This document shows, in pieces, positions 34,283 to 46,902 of a stretch of DNA of 64,000 bases (within the stretch, counting starts at the first letter, position 1; each line of letters begins with the position of its first letter). The notes below the pieces were generated by a model. The model ran no database searches and had not been told where the DNA came from. It saw only the letters and a list, made by a program, of their open reading frames with translations. The DNA comes from Anthopleura xanthogrammica (Eukaryota; Cnidaria; Anthozoa; Actiniaria; Actiniidae), in the NCBI GenBank assembly GCA_964019055.1, contig OZ025216.1, positions 1,553,001 through 1,617,000 on the forward strand, written 5' to 3'. The position numbers were made by a program, and so were the translations under genes.

Positions 34283-35488
34283 TGATTAATCTGCAAGAAC
34301 TGATGTGAAGCTGGAAATAAGAAATGAGATTTGAAACAGAGAAGCGAAAAAAAGTGTAGACCCTGAACTGAGAAAGTGGATGGGAGATGTTTTGGGTCAA
34401 TGGTGATCAACACCTACCCTGGGTACCAGAGGTTCCTTGTAAGGAGTGAAGCAACGAGGCACCTGAGGGGACACACCAGGAAGTCAATGTAGAGGAAAAA
34501 CTTCCAAGGCACAAAGAAGAATGATTCACATACATATCATGGTGTATAGACCCCTTGCAGCACGTCGGAATGCAGCTCAATTTGGAGGACAAAAATATAG
34601 GCTCCAATCCTCAGGAAATCGAAATCCTTTTGTTTTGTCTTCCAAATTGAGCTGCTTTGACGTCACATACAAGGGTCTAGAAATGTCAAATTTTTGAAGG
34701 GACTGAAACACAGATAGGTACATATTGCAATGTATAGTCTAAAATATTGTACATGAGGGAACAATATAAAAAGATGTACAACAGGAACATGACAGGAGGT
34801 ATAGACATCATCACTCAGTAAGATACGGGTATATATAATATTTTATTAAAATCAACATCCGAAGATGAACATTATTCTAAAAAAAGAATATCACAAAAGA
34901 AACTAATGACAAATCTTCTGTTAAAATCAACCAAGATAGCAGCTATAAAAACTAGTAATGCACTCTAAATACTACACAATCACAAGTATATTACACTGTA
35001 TAATCACTGTATAATGTAAACTTAGGCCCCTCGAGGCTAAACGTCAGATTCCCTTTACTGTCTTGTAAAGACAAAATATCTCAATGTTCTAACTTGACCT
35101 TCGTATGAAAGATAACATTGCAGAATTTTATCCCAATGAGTCTGTAAATTTAAATAAGGTCGAGTTGGGATATAAATACATAAATGCGGTCCTATTGTAT
35201 CTCTAGCATTGATATCAGGAATCTTTCCTTGTATATCAACACTGTAAAGTTTTATTACTGAACTATGGAAATTAAAAAATGATAAGCTTCATTTTATGAG
35301 TACTGTGAGAAAACTCGACCGCGAGATTTGCTATAAAAGTCCTTACGCCCCTCTCATTTAGCAACAAAGCATGCATGCGTAGCCTTTTTTCTAAGTTGTA
35401 ATTCACGATAAGAATTTTAGGCGCGCGCGCAAAGAGGAACATCACGATGGCTGAATTAAGTCATGACGAAGTGTCATACCACTCTCCG
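34283..35488. other. PIGK 3' flank, with a ~130-bp palindrome at 34553-34680
   Basis: No gene seen. At 34553-34680 the inverted motifs GCAGCTCAATTTGGAGGACA and TGTCTTCCAAATTGAGCTGC form a foldback element; a relative is at 63362-63480. The rest is AT-rich sequence. Confidence 0.55.
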
Positions 35489-35630
35489 ATCGAATTGGCA
35501 ATTAGCGTACTAGGGAAGAGACCTAACAAACTCTACTCACATGTGATGTGGAATCCAGGAATAGGACCCGAGACTCGATCCAGAGGTGAGAGGCAAGTGT
35601 ACTACTACTACACCACCCTCCAATTTGCTT
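35489..35630 (-). mobile_element. SINE family B, partial
   Basis: Plus-strand motifs ACCTAACAAACTCTACTCAC, AGTGTACTACTACTACACCA and GAGGTGAGAGGCAAGTGTAC match the complement of the family B head and body. The tail is missing. Confidence 0.55.
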
Positions 35631-35856
35631 TGCTTGGCGTTAGGAACGTGTTTTGGGCCAATTTAAATAAAGTGCTTCACTAATGTGATTTTAGTCACGT
35701 ATAGTTAGCTAGTCTTTCTTTGAAGTTTGCGCACTGTCTTAATATTTGATCAGTGCTTGTCAGTTGGAGTTCCTGTGGTACGCTTCAGTCTCCGTTTCTG
35801 GATGGATGAGAAGCATTTGTGAGGGTACGTTTGGTTCGGCTCTTGCAGCAATCGAG

Positions 35857-36265
35857 TCAAAAAAATTGTGACTGTAATCTAGTCATGACTAACCGCGATA
35901 TTGAGGATACAAGTATACATGCCCGGACGAAAAAGAGTTGCGCATCTGACATGAAAAGAGGCGTGTAAGACTGCGCAGTAGCTGTTAGAGATATAAGAAA
36001 CGAAAGATAAAAAACAAAGAAAGAGACAAGAGAGAGAAGGGAAGAAAGAGACAAGAGAGAGAAGGGAAGAAAGAGAGAAAGAAAAGTTTGCGGTCATGAT
36101 TTTCTTTCTTTCTTTCGTTTGTTCGTTCTATCTGTCTTTCTTTCTTTTTTTCTTTCTTTCTTTCTTTCGTTCGTTCGTTTCATCGTTCTTTCTTTCTTTC
36201 GTTCGTTCGTTCGTTCGTTCGTTCGTTCGTTCGTTCGTTCGTTCGTTCGTTCGTTCGTTCGTTCG

Positions 36266-36301
<36 letters not shown>

Positions 36302-36563
36302 TTCGTTCGTTCGTTCGTTCGTTCGTTCGTTCGTTCGTTCGTTCGTTCGTTCGTTCGTTCGTTCGTTCGTTCGTTCGTTCGTTCGTTCGTTCGTTCGTTC
36401 GTTCGTTCGTTCGTTCGTTCGTTCGTTCGTTCGTTCGTTCGTTCGTTCGTTCGTTCGTTCGTTCGTTCGTTCGTTCGTTCGTTCGTTCGTTCGTTCTTTT
36501 CTTTCTCTTTCTTTCTTTCTTTCTTTGTTTCTTTGTTTCTTTTTTTCTTTCTCTTTCTTTCCT

Positions 36564-36611
<48 letters not shown>

Positions 36612-36615
36612 TTCT
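35857..36615. repeat. Composite purine/pyrimidine and (TTCG)n tract
   Basis: A GA-rich stretch (about 36000-36090) switches strand to CTTT repeats. A TTCG tract of about 330 bp follows, interrupted once by eight TGCG units near 36265-36300, and then more CTTT to about 36612. All open frames here arise from the repeat. Confidence 0.93.
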
Positions 36616-36936
36616 TCATTCTTGGCACACGATTGACACACTCTCCCCTTCATTTTTCCAACATGCGCAATGCCCTCCATCCACTTTCAAAATATACTGA
36701 TTCGAAATCACTCATGTCAAAATCACTCACATACCATCAAGATACAGCCACTCATGAAAGTACTAGTTAAAGTCATCTTTGATGATATTCACAGACTCTA
36801 GAATAATATGTATAAGTATCTACGAGTATCTCGTTTCGGTTAATAAATAGTCAAACAAGTACTTCCAGTAATAACACTACAATAAAATAGAATTGTCATA
36901 AACGTAGTGGATACGAAATCCTGATTCTAATGCATC

Positions 36937-37107
36937 CTACGAACAAGAATACACTTGAATTAATACTACAAGTAACAAGATCCAAGGCGAAAAATCTACA
37001 TTTTGTAACCATTTTTTTGAGCCAATGATCTTCTTATAAGCTTCCTTCCTGAAGCGACGGATACCAGTCATACCAAAGTTAGAAATCAAATCTCCCTCAT
37101 AGGAAGG
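36937..37107 (-). other. Possible unassigned terminal exon
   Basis: On the minus strand, an acceptor-like TTTGTTTCAG at 37108-37117 is followed by 56 open codons (PSYEGDLISNFGMTGIRRFR, then KEAYKKIIGSKKW) to a TAG at 36937. It is basic and not recognised. The nearest upstream gene on this strand (37839-40493) has its own stop. It could be an alternative last exon of that gene or chance. Confidence 0.2.
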
Positions 37108-37599
37108 CTGAAACAAATTAACGTGTCATCATCGTGTTTTGGTACTTAGATGTCTGAGAGACTCGTCAATGATGTTTTTCCGTTCGAAGTACAGTTTTTT
37201 TCCGCGAATATAATAGTATAACTTTCAAAATATCTTTCAAGAGCGACGCGGAAAGGGTGTCAAGTGGCTTATTTGCTGTTGTTTTTGCTTCCGATTCGGC
37301 TCCAAGGAGAGGTGAAATTTTTACGTTTGTCCGTCGCGAGCTCCAAGGTGAAATTGTTGTTTCTTAGTTTATGCTGAGAATAGCATATTTTGTTAATAGT
37401 CTATTTTTCGACTCAACGCTTGTTGATGGCATATTTTCGGTTAGATATTATTAGCATTGAGGATTCCTACTAAGGATGAAAGCAGTTCACAATATATGTA
37501 TTTTGCTTTGGCAGTTTTTGTTCATGCTTAATGTTATAATCAAAGCAGCTTATTTTGCTGTCTATACTACTGCCACAGCACTTCATGGGATATTTTTCC

Positions 37600-37905
37600 A
37601 GGGTAGAAGGTGTTGTGTAGATAAACCTATTTCTGCATGCCTAAGGTAGTGTCTAGATCACTGACTCAGTACTCCTCGAGGGGGTACTCTTCATACTAAG
37701 GTCCAGGGTAGAAGGTGTTGGGTAGCTGTATGCCTAAGGTAGTGTCTAGATCACTGACTCAGCACTCCTCGAGGGGGTACTCTTCATACTAAAGTCCAGG
37801 GTAGAAGGTGTTGGGTAGCTGTATGTCTAGGATAGTGTCTAGATCCCTGACTCAGCACTCCTTGATGGGGTACTCTTCATACTACTCGTAAGGTCCAGGG
37901 TAGAG
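37600..37905. repeat. 93-bp tandem triplication covering the 3' end of the GPCR gene
   Basis: The motif GTCTAGATC recurs at 37651, 37744 and 37837, 93 bp apart. The copy at 37837 contains the true last codons and stop of the GPCR. The other two copies lie in its 3' flank and still encode variants of its tail (MKSTPSRSAES) in isolation. Confidence 0.88.
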
Positions 37906-40493
37906 ATAGTTGTCTTTCTACTGATGCTCAAAGAAGCCAGCCGATTTCTGTACAAACTGAACACGTGTGGCTTAACAGCGAAGGCGAGGGCGAGATACAC
38001 GCCCTGTAATGACGTCAGAAGAACGAAGACGTACATCAAAGACTCGTGCAGCGCATGCGCACCGAATCCAAAGAACCAGGTGAATCCCATAAGGGTCATC
38101 AGCCTGAAGTAGATCTTACAGTCGTTTCCATGGTTACCACCTTGGCGATGGAGGGTCTTGGATCCAATCCTGGCCACCCTTATAGATTGGACTGTCTGTA
38201 TGAAGGCCACCAGGTTGTACAACAGCATCACCCCGACGGGTACGCCAAAGATTATTATCTGAGCCTTGAGGTCTGTTAGCCAGCAGATGACAGGGTTGCC
38301 GTATCCAATAGCAACTGCGCCTTGTTGGTCGAGGAGGAAACACGTGACAACGAAAACCAGGGGGAGTCCCCAGGAGAATAATAGATACATAAGGAGGCGT
38401 CTTTGGCTTGATGGGAACAAGTGGTTGGACATTTGCGCGTTGTTCTTGGGGAAGGCTCGCCGGGTGTCGTGCGCTATCACTGTCATACAAGCAAACGAAG
38501 CTAGGAACAAATAGTGAAGTAACAACGCGGTTGTTTTGCAAAAGCCTGGGTTATCTGTATCTCCCGATCCCAACAGCCACATGAACTCGCTTAGGAGGAG
38601 CGATAGTGACAAACTCATCATGTTTTTTCCAGGCAACGTGCGAAGCTCTTTGAATGCCACATACGTACCGAGTAGGAAGACTAAACTTACGATTGAAAAG
38701 CTAAAACCACAGACAGTAAAATACCAAAGGATCTTATTATCACTCCTCCTTGTTTGCTTATTACTTTTGAAGATTTTTGCGTTCGTATGGTTTTTATAAT
38801 CTGTACACACCCAAGCAGTCTTCCCCTGCATTTCATACGACCCGGGAGGGTAGCTTTGACCAGCTGCTTTGAAATACACGGTCTCATTCACCAAGGTGTA
38901 GTCTTCTTCTTTCAGCGCAAGAAGTACTTGACTCGTGTTACAAATCTCGGTAAAAAACGACGTACAAACAAACAACGACCCAGCTTGGATATTTTGGTCA
39001 GAGTGATTCCGCGCAATGATTTGTCCGTCTTCTGCGGCGACTAATGTTTCATTATTAACCAAAAAACTAGACTCATTAAACCGTGTGAAATTCCCTGGTG
39101 GGTAGATTTTGGGTTTAGAACATGCTAATCTCTTGTGCGTGACCTTGAACACGTTCCAAGTTTTTCCTTGTATTAATAGCTCGAAAGGATCGCTGAAACG
39201 CAAAAGCTTCTTAAGACCAAATGCCGATGATGATGTATTGAATGAGTTGTTGGTAGAAATAGCTTGTACGTCAAGGATTGCTGCGATAGATTTCTCTTCT
39301 TTCTTTAACGAGATTAATGACAGACCACGTGACGGAAGGGAAAATTTCTCTAGAAGTGCGCGCTTAAAAACATCTTTATCTACCGTTAAAGTGTCCAATA
39401 ACACAGGTTTAAGCCACATTTTGAAGCGGAATTTATCAACTATAGATTGTACAGGATCTGGAAGAACACCTCGACGACATTCTTCCAGAAACGCGTCGTA
39501 AACCTTCTCCTTGCCGCAAGACGTTTGCGTCATTCTTTTGCTCTTTACTTCGCGGTTCCATGGAAAGGTTTCAAACTGGAGCACCATTTCAAAAGATTTC
39601 GGCTGAAAGACTTGAGATGAGAATTCACTGGGACCACAGATTGCACTGTCAAGCTCCAGTCCGTTACACATTAAACAACTGGGATTCTTGTAGTGCTTGT
39701 CTGTTTTTGGGTGGTACACCAATCGCGCGGGTCCTCTTATGCAGTCATCTCTGAGAAAAGAATCCCCTTTAGCGCTGCAGGTTGAGGCGACACCATAGCA
39801 GTATCTCCTCGCAGTTATGTCATGTGGTTCTAGCCGAAAATCGGGACAATATTCCAGCAAAAACTTGTCCCTTTCAGTGTTATTCAAGTGCTTAGGGGGA
39901 CTAATATTGCACCTCCAAATTAATTTCCAAAATATTGGCGCTAAAACGCCATTGCATCGCGCGCAGTAGTAGTTTCGAAAAGTGACGCAGTCACCAGGCT
40001 TATAACAGTGCGTAGTTGGTACATTACTCAAGAAATCGGCCGATGATGACGTCAAGGGTATGTTGGCAGCGTCTTCGCATTTCGCTCTCGGTACTGGATT
40101 ATCTGTGTAATTAACAGGACAAGTGGCTATCATCCATATCCCTGGAGAGCGCGGGATCTTGGAGTACTGATAGCACCGCCAAGTATTGGTAGTAAGATGG
40201 GTATTCGTGATCTTGTTGGTTTGATTGTTCGTCTGACACGACGGCTCGAGATCGGCGCAGCAATCATTCAAGGACGAGCAGTGAGAATCACAAAAACATT
40301 TCGGTGCCGAATTTTGACCTCTTTGCGTCTCTAGCACGGCACCACATCTAGCGCGATTCGTGCATGAATTTTCTTCAGCGCATGTAAACGGGAGACTCGA
40401 ATTCCCCATTCCAGTGTACCTTGAAGCTTTCACATTTTGCGCAGCTACACAAAAGACTTGAACAACGAAAAACAGCTGCTTGATCTTCTTCAT
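37839..40493 (-). CDS. Methuselah-like family B GPCR with somatomedin-B domain, single exon
   Basis: An uninterrupted frame of 884 residues from ATG 40493. A signal peptide (IKQLFFVVQVFCVAAQNVKA) is followed at about residues 38-86 by a somatomedin-B domain with the typical eight-cysteine spacing (CFCDSHCSSLNDCCADLEPS). A ~500-residue extracellular region with many N-glycosylation sites and further cysteine pairs follows. The 7TM domain runs from about residue 585 (ILWYFTVCGFSF), with KELRTLPGKNMMSLSLSLLL at TM2, an HYLFLASFACMT segment at TM3 and GFTWFFGFGA at TM6, as in Methuselah-like and adhesion receptors. I see no GPS cleavage motif before TM1. The tail is Ser/Thr-rich. A receptor role at the plasma membrane is likely; the ligand is unknown. 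Absence of introns suggests an origin by retroposition or a wholly intron-poor lineage. Confidence 0.88.
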   Translation of the reverse strand: MKKIKQLFFVVQVFCVAAQNVKASRYTGMGNSSLPFTCAEENSCTNRARCGAVLETQRGQNSAPKCFCDSHCSSLNDCCADLEPSCQTNNQTNKITNTHLTTNTWRCYQYSKIPRSPGIWMIATCPVNYTDNPVPRAKCEDAANIPLTSSSADFLSNVPTTHCYKPGDCVTFRNYYCARCNGVLAPIFWKLIWRCNISPPKHLNNTERDKFLLEYCPDFRLEPHDITARRYCYGVASTCSAKGDSFLRDDCIRGPARLVYHPKTDKHYKNPSCLMCNGLELDSAICGPSEFSSQVFQPKSFEMVLQFETFPWNREVKSKRMTQTSCGKEKVYDAFLEECRRGVLPDPVQSIVDKFRFKMWLKPVLLDTLTVDKDVFKRALLEKFSLPSRGLSLISLKKEEKSIAAILDVQAISTNNSFNTSSSAFGLKKLLRFSDPFELLIQGKTWNVFKVTHKRLACSKPKIYPPGNFTRFNESSFLVNNETLVAAEDGQIIARNHSDQNIQAGSLFVCTSFFTEICNTSQVLLALKEEDYTLVNETVYFKAAGQSYPPGSYEMQGKTAWVCTDYKNHTNAKIFKSNKQTRRSDNKILWYFTVCGFSFSIVSLVFLLGTYVAFKELRTLPGKNMMSLSLSLLLSEFMWLLGSGDTDNPGFCKTTALLLHYLFLASFACMTVIAHDTRRAFPKNNAQMSNHLFPSSQRRLLMYLLFSWGLPLVFVVTCFLLDQQGAVAIGYGNPVICWLTDLKAQIIIFGVPVGVMLLYNLVAFIQTVQSIRVARIGSKTLHRQGGNHGNDCKIYFRLMTLMGFTWFFGFGAHALHESLMYVFVLLTSLQGVYLALAFAVKPHVFSLYRNRLASLSISRKTTISTLDLTSSMKSTPSRSAESGI

Positions 40494-42919
40494 TTTGAAC
40501 CTGGGTAGAATTACCTAGAAAAAACAACAAAAAATCCCTTCAACTCTAGTAGCGCGGATTTAAATGACAATATATTTTTCTTTCTACCTTTCAACAGCAT
40601 CAAGTGTTGCCATGCGAGGCTTATTTAAAAAACATGAAAAGGTCAGACACATGGGAGGATTTCTCAAAAGGCACTTATTTAATTTCTCACTTAAGAGACC
40701 TCAAAAGAATTCTTTCATTAATTATCCTGCCATTTGCATTGAACTTGAAAAAAAGACTTACCTAAAAAAATTGTGCAATTATCGTGGCGCAATGATGTAG
40801 AATTCGAGGTTTTGAGCGTTCAAAGATCGGTTATATATTTTTTAGGAGATTCTTCTCGACACTCCCAAAGTTGCTCGAAGGGTTTTGATGTCGGCGGCTT
40901 CAGAACCCTTGATTACAAATGCGGTCTTGTTGGGGAAGGTGCGTACTCAATGATACTGGAAAACCTTAGCTCGAAACTACGCTCCAAAAACCATGTTCCT
41001 GATTAATCTGGGCCTTAGTTCAAACCTCAAGCCACTAACAACACTCTTATAGATGGAATATTCACTGCGTACTACTATCTCCAGTTGTTATTTACCTTCC
41101 TCGGTTGCTTTTGCTGTCTGAACGCTATTACAACCAATTTCAAGTCCTTAGCAGATCGCCCACTCTCCGTGTTTGACGTCACGAAGTCACGTGACCGGGC
41201 TTCATTTCCGCAGGTGTCAGAGGCCAAGTCTTGTTCTCATATCATTGATTATAAAGCACTTAGCTTAATGTATGGCCAGAGCGTGATGTATTCAACCCCT
41301 TAGGGTATATTCCATTTACTCCCTCCAACAGTTTTCGGTTCTCACGGTGTTTGACTGGAAATGTAGCTTTTTCACTACTGACCTCAAGCGACGCTGATAT
41401 TTTACTAATGTTACTTTCTGTAGTGGCTGTTATGTCGGCTGTTAACAAGCCATTATTCTGTTCAAATCAAACTAACCGCGGCTAACAACTCATTATTTCA
41501 TGTACTTTTAGCTACGTTTTTTTCTTTCGGCGCAAACCTTCAGGCGCCTGGAATTAAACTTTGTTTAAAAAGACATTATCTCAGCACAAACCGGCAAAAA
41601 AAAGTTCGACGAATTTATAAATAAAATGCTTAACGAGTGTGTTAATCGTTTCGGCATTACGAATACCGCTTAAAAGCAATGGAAATGAAAGAATAGAACA
41701 TTGGGATAGATTTGCGCGAAGCCTAAATACCGAGTAAAATGAATGACAAATTGAACACCATCCAGGTTGACGTAGAGAATAGAATTTTTTGGTCCATCAG
41801 CATTCGTTACTGATAAGATCAAAAGCAAAGCAAGACAAGATTTTGATAACATTTCTCGTTATCATTTACATACATTTTCTTCCATTCCATTTCCTTACAT
41901 TATAGAAAACTAATGCGCGTAGTAGTATTTTAGCCAAAGCCTTAAATTTCTTTAACATTGCTCTCTTAGAAAGACCCTGTTTAGCTAAAGCTCTCTAGAT
42001 AAAGGTCTAATCCCTGGAGAATTATACAAAAATATAGAATTCCTCTCCTGTACTTAGTAACAGGAAGACAGTCTAATCTATTCTAATTCTGTTCAACACG
42101 CACTGTAACCATTCCACTTTTCTCTCAATCTACCATCTTTAAAAACGCATTCGAAAAGGCAAAGAACAGGAAAATATACAATTCAGTTCCAAAACCGAAA
42201 GTAAAGATTGTCATCTTGAAAATGTTCTCATTAAAAAGGCAAATATTATCACGTCGTTGAATTCTCCGCACACTCGAAACAATCACAGAAGGCAAACAGT
42301 AATTTGTGTCATCGAGTTACGGAGAGCTTTGTTTTTTTGAGTAAGCCGTAAAGTTAAAATGCAGAGAGAAAAAAACGAAAATCTTATCAGGTATCTACGT
42401 TTACTGCCGTTCTAGCTGTTTTAATTAAGTCTGTTCCATTTTGGGGACGGAATAAATAAAATAAGATTGATTAATGCGTAATATCAGACTCAGCTAAGCC
42501 ACTTGGAATTCGGAGGGTGATTGCCTGCTCTTGTACTTGGCAGATATTATTTATTAATGTATTATAGATTAGTCGTACAATGATGGATAATCTTAGTACG
42601 CTGCTGATGTTGGAAGCGCGCCATGTCAAATGTTTGTCAAAAGTCCTTGGACTGAAATAGAATTCTTGTGTCTGTTTATCTTAGAAAATGAGATTTGGTG
42701 TCTGGTTAAGGATATTGGATTCTTGGAGTAGTACTGAGCTGTCGTTTGCGCTAAAATCTATGCTTTATTTTATGTAAGATGTTAAGTACTGTATTTTAAC
42801 TGCTTGATGCTTTGTTTGAGAATGCTTTTTCTAGTTCTAGAATATTGTCTTTAAAAGCCTAACCCCCATATTACTGGGTCAAATAATATTTAACTTAAAT
42901 ATGCGATACTTACTTACTT
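40494..42919. other. Intergenic, 5' of the GPCR; one possible signal-peptide exon at 41852-41670 (-)
   Basis: On the minus strand at 41852 an ATG opens 60 codons beginning with a good signal peptide (MLSKSCLALLLILSVTNADG). A possible donor (GTATTT) follows ~125 bp in. No matching second exon is convincing. The rest shows no gene or clear element. Confidence 0.3.
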
Positions 42920-43270
42920 CTGCCACTGCCACTGCCACTGCCACTGCCACTGCCACTGCCACTGCCACTGCCACTGCCACTGCCACTGCCACTGCCACTG
43001 CCACTGCCACTGCCACTGCCACTGCCACTGCCACTGCCACTGCCACTACCACCATCATCACTACCACCAGCACTACTACTACCAGCACTACTACTACCAC
43101 CACTACCACCACCACCACCACTATCACCACCACTACTACTACTACCACCAACACCACCAACACCACCACTACCGCTACCACTACTACCACCACCAACACC
43201 ACCACCTGTACCACCACCACTACCACCACTACCACCACCACTACCACTACTATTACTACTACTACTATTA
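42920..43270. repeat. (TGCCAC)n hexanucleotide, then (ACC/ACT)n
   Basis: About 21 uninterrupted TGCCAC units (42920-43047), then a degenerate ACC/ACT trinucleotide tract. Open frames on both strands are repeat artefacts. Confidence 0.95.
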
Positions 43271-45213
43271 CTGATGTTACCATACTTATACATACATACA
43301 CTCGCCCACACTACTACTACATTTATAGTTACCCTCTATATATTATCTAAAGCAAACAGCACTCAACTTGCATATTACATTTTATAGATCGGAGGGACGA
43401 AAACATAGAACCCGAAGAAAAGCCTGAGTAGCTCGTGGCAAGGAAGAGAACAAAACAGCATACGAACCCAGCTATACATGAAGTGCATATGCGTATACAT
43501 ACGAACAGATAACTAAAGATCTGCATTTCAGTTTTACCCTTTCCTATATCTAGAACTAGCTAAACTGAGATAACTACAGGTCATTTTAACTTCATTTCCG
43601 CACTCTTAGAACTTCCACGTTCTTTAAAGAACATCTAAACAACAGATTCGCGTCCTGGTGCACGTGGCTTACAGGTGTGTAACAAGCTGCACGAAAATTC
43701 ACTTCTTCATGTAAGTTAAACACGTACGAGTTCTAAAAAAACATCGTTCTTTATTGTTTTAGCTCATGCTGTACGTCAGAGGCTTTCATTGAATCAAGGA
43801 TTAGAGCCAAGAAAATAGATAATAGACTTCTAGGCTATACTTATTCAACGCAATTTCATTCTAAAATTTCAACCACGTATTCTCTGATAGTTTCCGAAAA
43901 GATATCTTTGACAGATATAGATCTGCTTTCAAAGAAAAAAAGACAATCAGGACAAGATAGATACGATATCTTTTGTATGTAATATAACCAATGAATAAAC
44001 AGAGGAATATGACAGTTTTGGGCTGCCAGATAAGAAACATTTTCTCGAAAAATGAATGAATGAAGGTGATTATCGCTGGAGTCAAATAGACTCACAGCTA
44101 TTCTTCTTGAAGTCTATTATTTCTTCCGCTGTTGTATAGTGTTTATTATGTTATTTGGAAACCTTAAAATTTGACTTTAAGCTGTTTTGGCTTAATAAAG
44201 TAATAAAGTAACAGTTCATTACTGTTGTTTTCAAAAAAAAAAAGAAAAAGAAAAAAGAAAAATCCAAAGTATACAAATAAAAGATACGGAAATGATATAG
44301 GTCAATTCAACAACGGTGTAGGCAAAGGCAAAAAGTTAATTCATCGATTCGAAATTTAGCCTTCTATATTGATTAAACTAAATTTCCTTTAGGATTGTTT
44401 TTATGTATCATATTTTAAAGGAAGTCAAATATAATAATATATCTTTGTTGGACGTTAATTGGATCGAATTCAATAAAAAATACTAAAATAATTTTATAGA
44501 AGGACAAAAATAGTTCTTAAAAACAGACGAATTTACTCGCTCAAATACAAACATCGTTATTAACAAAAGCGGGTGAACTGCTAGACCAAAAGACAGCCTA
44601 TTCTGCTCCCATTACAACCCTGTAAAGTGCCGGATATAAGAGAAAATTCCAAAAAGCCATAATAAAAATCTCATTCAGATCAAGAGTTCCTTCGGTAGAA
44701 CATTTTCCCTAAATTATAATCAAGGTTATGCGGCAAAATTGACGTTTTTGAAAAACGATTTTGATATAATTTTTCACAGTGATTTGCTGCTCAGCTTTGA
44801 TCTACAAGACTTTGCTGTTTGTTTTTTTATTTTTTCAGCAGTAGTCAAGAGGAATTGAATTTAACTATGCCCAGATATGAACTGCTGTTAAAGACATTAA
44901 GAACTAAATGGTACCGCGCATGCTGATAATGTTTTCATATAGTGTGATTTGATAGCACGAGGTTGGTTATACTGTCAGAACGGAAGCCGTACGCCCGTGT
45001 GACAGAACTGACGGATATTTTAAAACCGGCATTCACAGGTTTGATTGGATCTATGGGGGAGTAAATTGACTGTATGATATAAGCGAACGTTAGGTACTAT
45101 TCTGACTTCGCCTCTCGCTTTTCTTGCTTTTCTTTTCTTTTCTTTCCTTTGCTCCTTTTCTCATCTTATTCATGCACCTTTCTTTCCATTTATCAATTTC
45201 TCATTCATCCATT
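43271..45213. other. Intergenic, no gene seen
   Basis: AT-rich. A diverged SINE-like fragment (GATCGGAGGGACGAAAACAT onward, about 43388-43460) is the only repeat noticed. Short frames near 43860-44095 lack any recognisable motif. Confidence 0.4.
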
Positions 45214-45930
45214 TCATTCATCCATCCATCCATCCATCCATCCATCCATCCATCCATCCATCCATCCATCCATCCATCCATCCATCCATCCATCCATCCA
45301 TCCATCCATCCATCCATCCATCCATCCATCCATCCATCCATCCATCCATCCATCCATCCATCCATCCATCCATCCATCCATCCATCCATCCATCCATCCA
45401 TCCATCCATCCATCCATCCATCCATCCATCCATCCATCCATCCATCCATCCATCCATCCATCCATCCATCCATCCATCCATCCATCCATCCATCCATCCA
45501 TCCATCCATCCATCCATCCATCCATCCATCCATCCATCCATCCATCCATCCATCCATCCATCCATCCATCCATCCATCCATCCATCCATCCATCCATCCA
45601 TCCATCCATCCATCCATCCATCCATCCATCCATCCATCCATCCATCCATCCATCCATCCATCCATCCATCCATCCATCCATCCATCCATCCATCCATCCA
45701 TCCATCCATCCATCCATCCATCCATCCATCCATCCATCCATCCATCCATCCATCCATCCATCCATCCATCCATCCATCCATCCATCCATCCATCCATCCA
45801 TCCATCCATCCATCCATCCATCCATCCATCCATCCATCCATCCATCCATCCATCCATCCATCCATCCATCCATCCATCCATCCATCCATCCATCCATCCA
45901 TCCATCCATCCATCCATCCATCCATCCATC
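45214..45930. repeat. (TCCA)n microsatellite, ~178 units
   Basis: About 710 bp of essentially pure TCCA repeats. All three frames on both strands stay open (SIHP on one strand, DGWM on the other), which explains the long frames here. The true length in the genome may differ from the assembly. Confidence 0.97.
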
Positions 45931-46902
45931 CTCCTGTTCGTTCGTTCACCCTTATGCTACTGTTCACACTATCTAATCGATACAAGGCATAGCCTACTGC
46001 AGTTCTGTGTTGACTGGGAATCTTCTTCTGATCGAGTCGGATCAACGGATAAGAACATGATCGCCAATTAAAGTCGATAATCAAAAATCAATCAAACTTT
46101 CAAAGCACCGAGGACCACAATCATGACCTCTTGGAATCAGAGAGAGATATATATATATAAATATACCTAACAAGTGGCAAAACTCCTTTTTTAGACTCGC
46201 TTTTCGATGCCAATATATCTTAGCTCGCAATCATCATAATCCTATAACCGCAAGGATAATATATGACCGAAGAGGAATTTAAATGTACTCAGGCTGGTGA
46301 AAACGTAATTATTTCTTTTTCAATCTCAGCAGAATATTTAAGAAAATGTCTGAATAACAAAGAACGAAAGCGCGTGATTGATATTATAAGAATATTACAG
46401 TTTTGAAAGGGAACTGACTCAGACTTGAATTTCTTAATTTTAGGGCTGGGTCGGATCAGAAACAAATCTCTTTGCGTGCGAAAATGCTGAGCTCGTTCCA
46501 AGTGAATCGAGCCTTAAATTTCGACTGAATACCTTTCAGTGTATATTGATTCTGTTTCCAGTGAACAGATTGAAGAGTCGTTTAAAGAAAGATATGAAAT
46601 GGTTTTGATTTCGATAAATTGCAAGTGCCCTGAGGTTGATTCTAAATTGCTGTTTGAATTCTCAAAGCTACAGATTAAAAAGATTGCTTACATTTCAGGC
46701 TATTTAGACTTGAGGGGCAAGTGTTAATTTGTATTCCTTGAACTCGAAGAGTTTTTAGCCTTTTGTTATCTATGATCAAAATGAAATATCGACAGTGAAA
46801 GATATTGGACAAAGTTCGATTCTACTCGAATGAATTTTTTTAAAGATTTTTAAGAATTCGAATGATTTGTAGCCAAAGCAAACGAGATATCAATTCTATG
46901 GA
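45931..46902. other. Intergenic, no gene seen
   Basis: AT-rich sequence with a short AT dinucleotide run near 46148. Nothing else supportable. Confidence 0.4.

Noticed and set aside
42879..43350. Poly-Ala/Val, Gly/Ser and Thr/Ala frames
   Set aside because: Translations of a TGCCAC hexanucleotide and ACC/ACT tract on both strands, without conserved flanks.
45124..46084. Very long open frames (SIHP and DGWM repeats) on both strands
   Set aside because: They follow necessarily from a pure 4-bp (TCCA) repeat, which is open in all frames; no start context or flanking exon signals.
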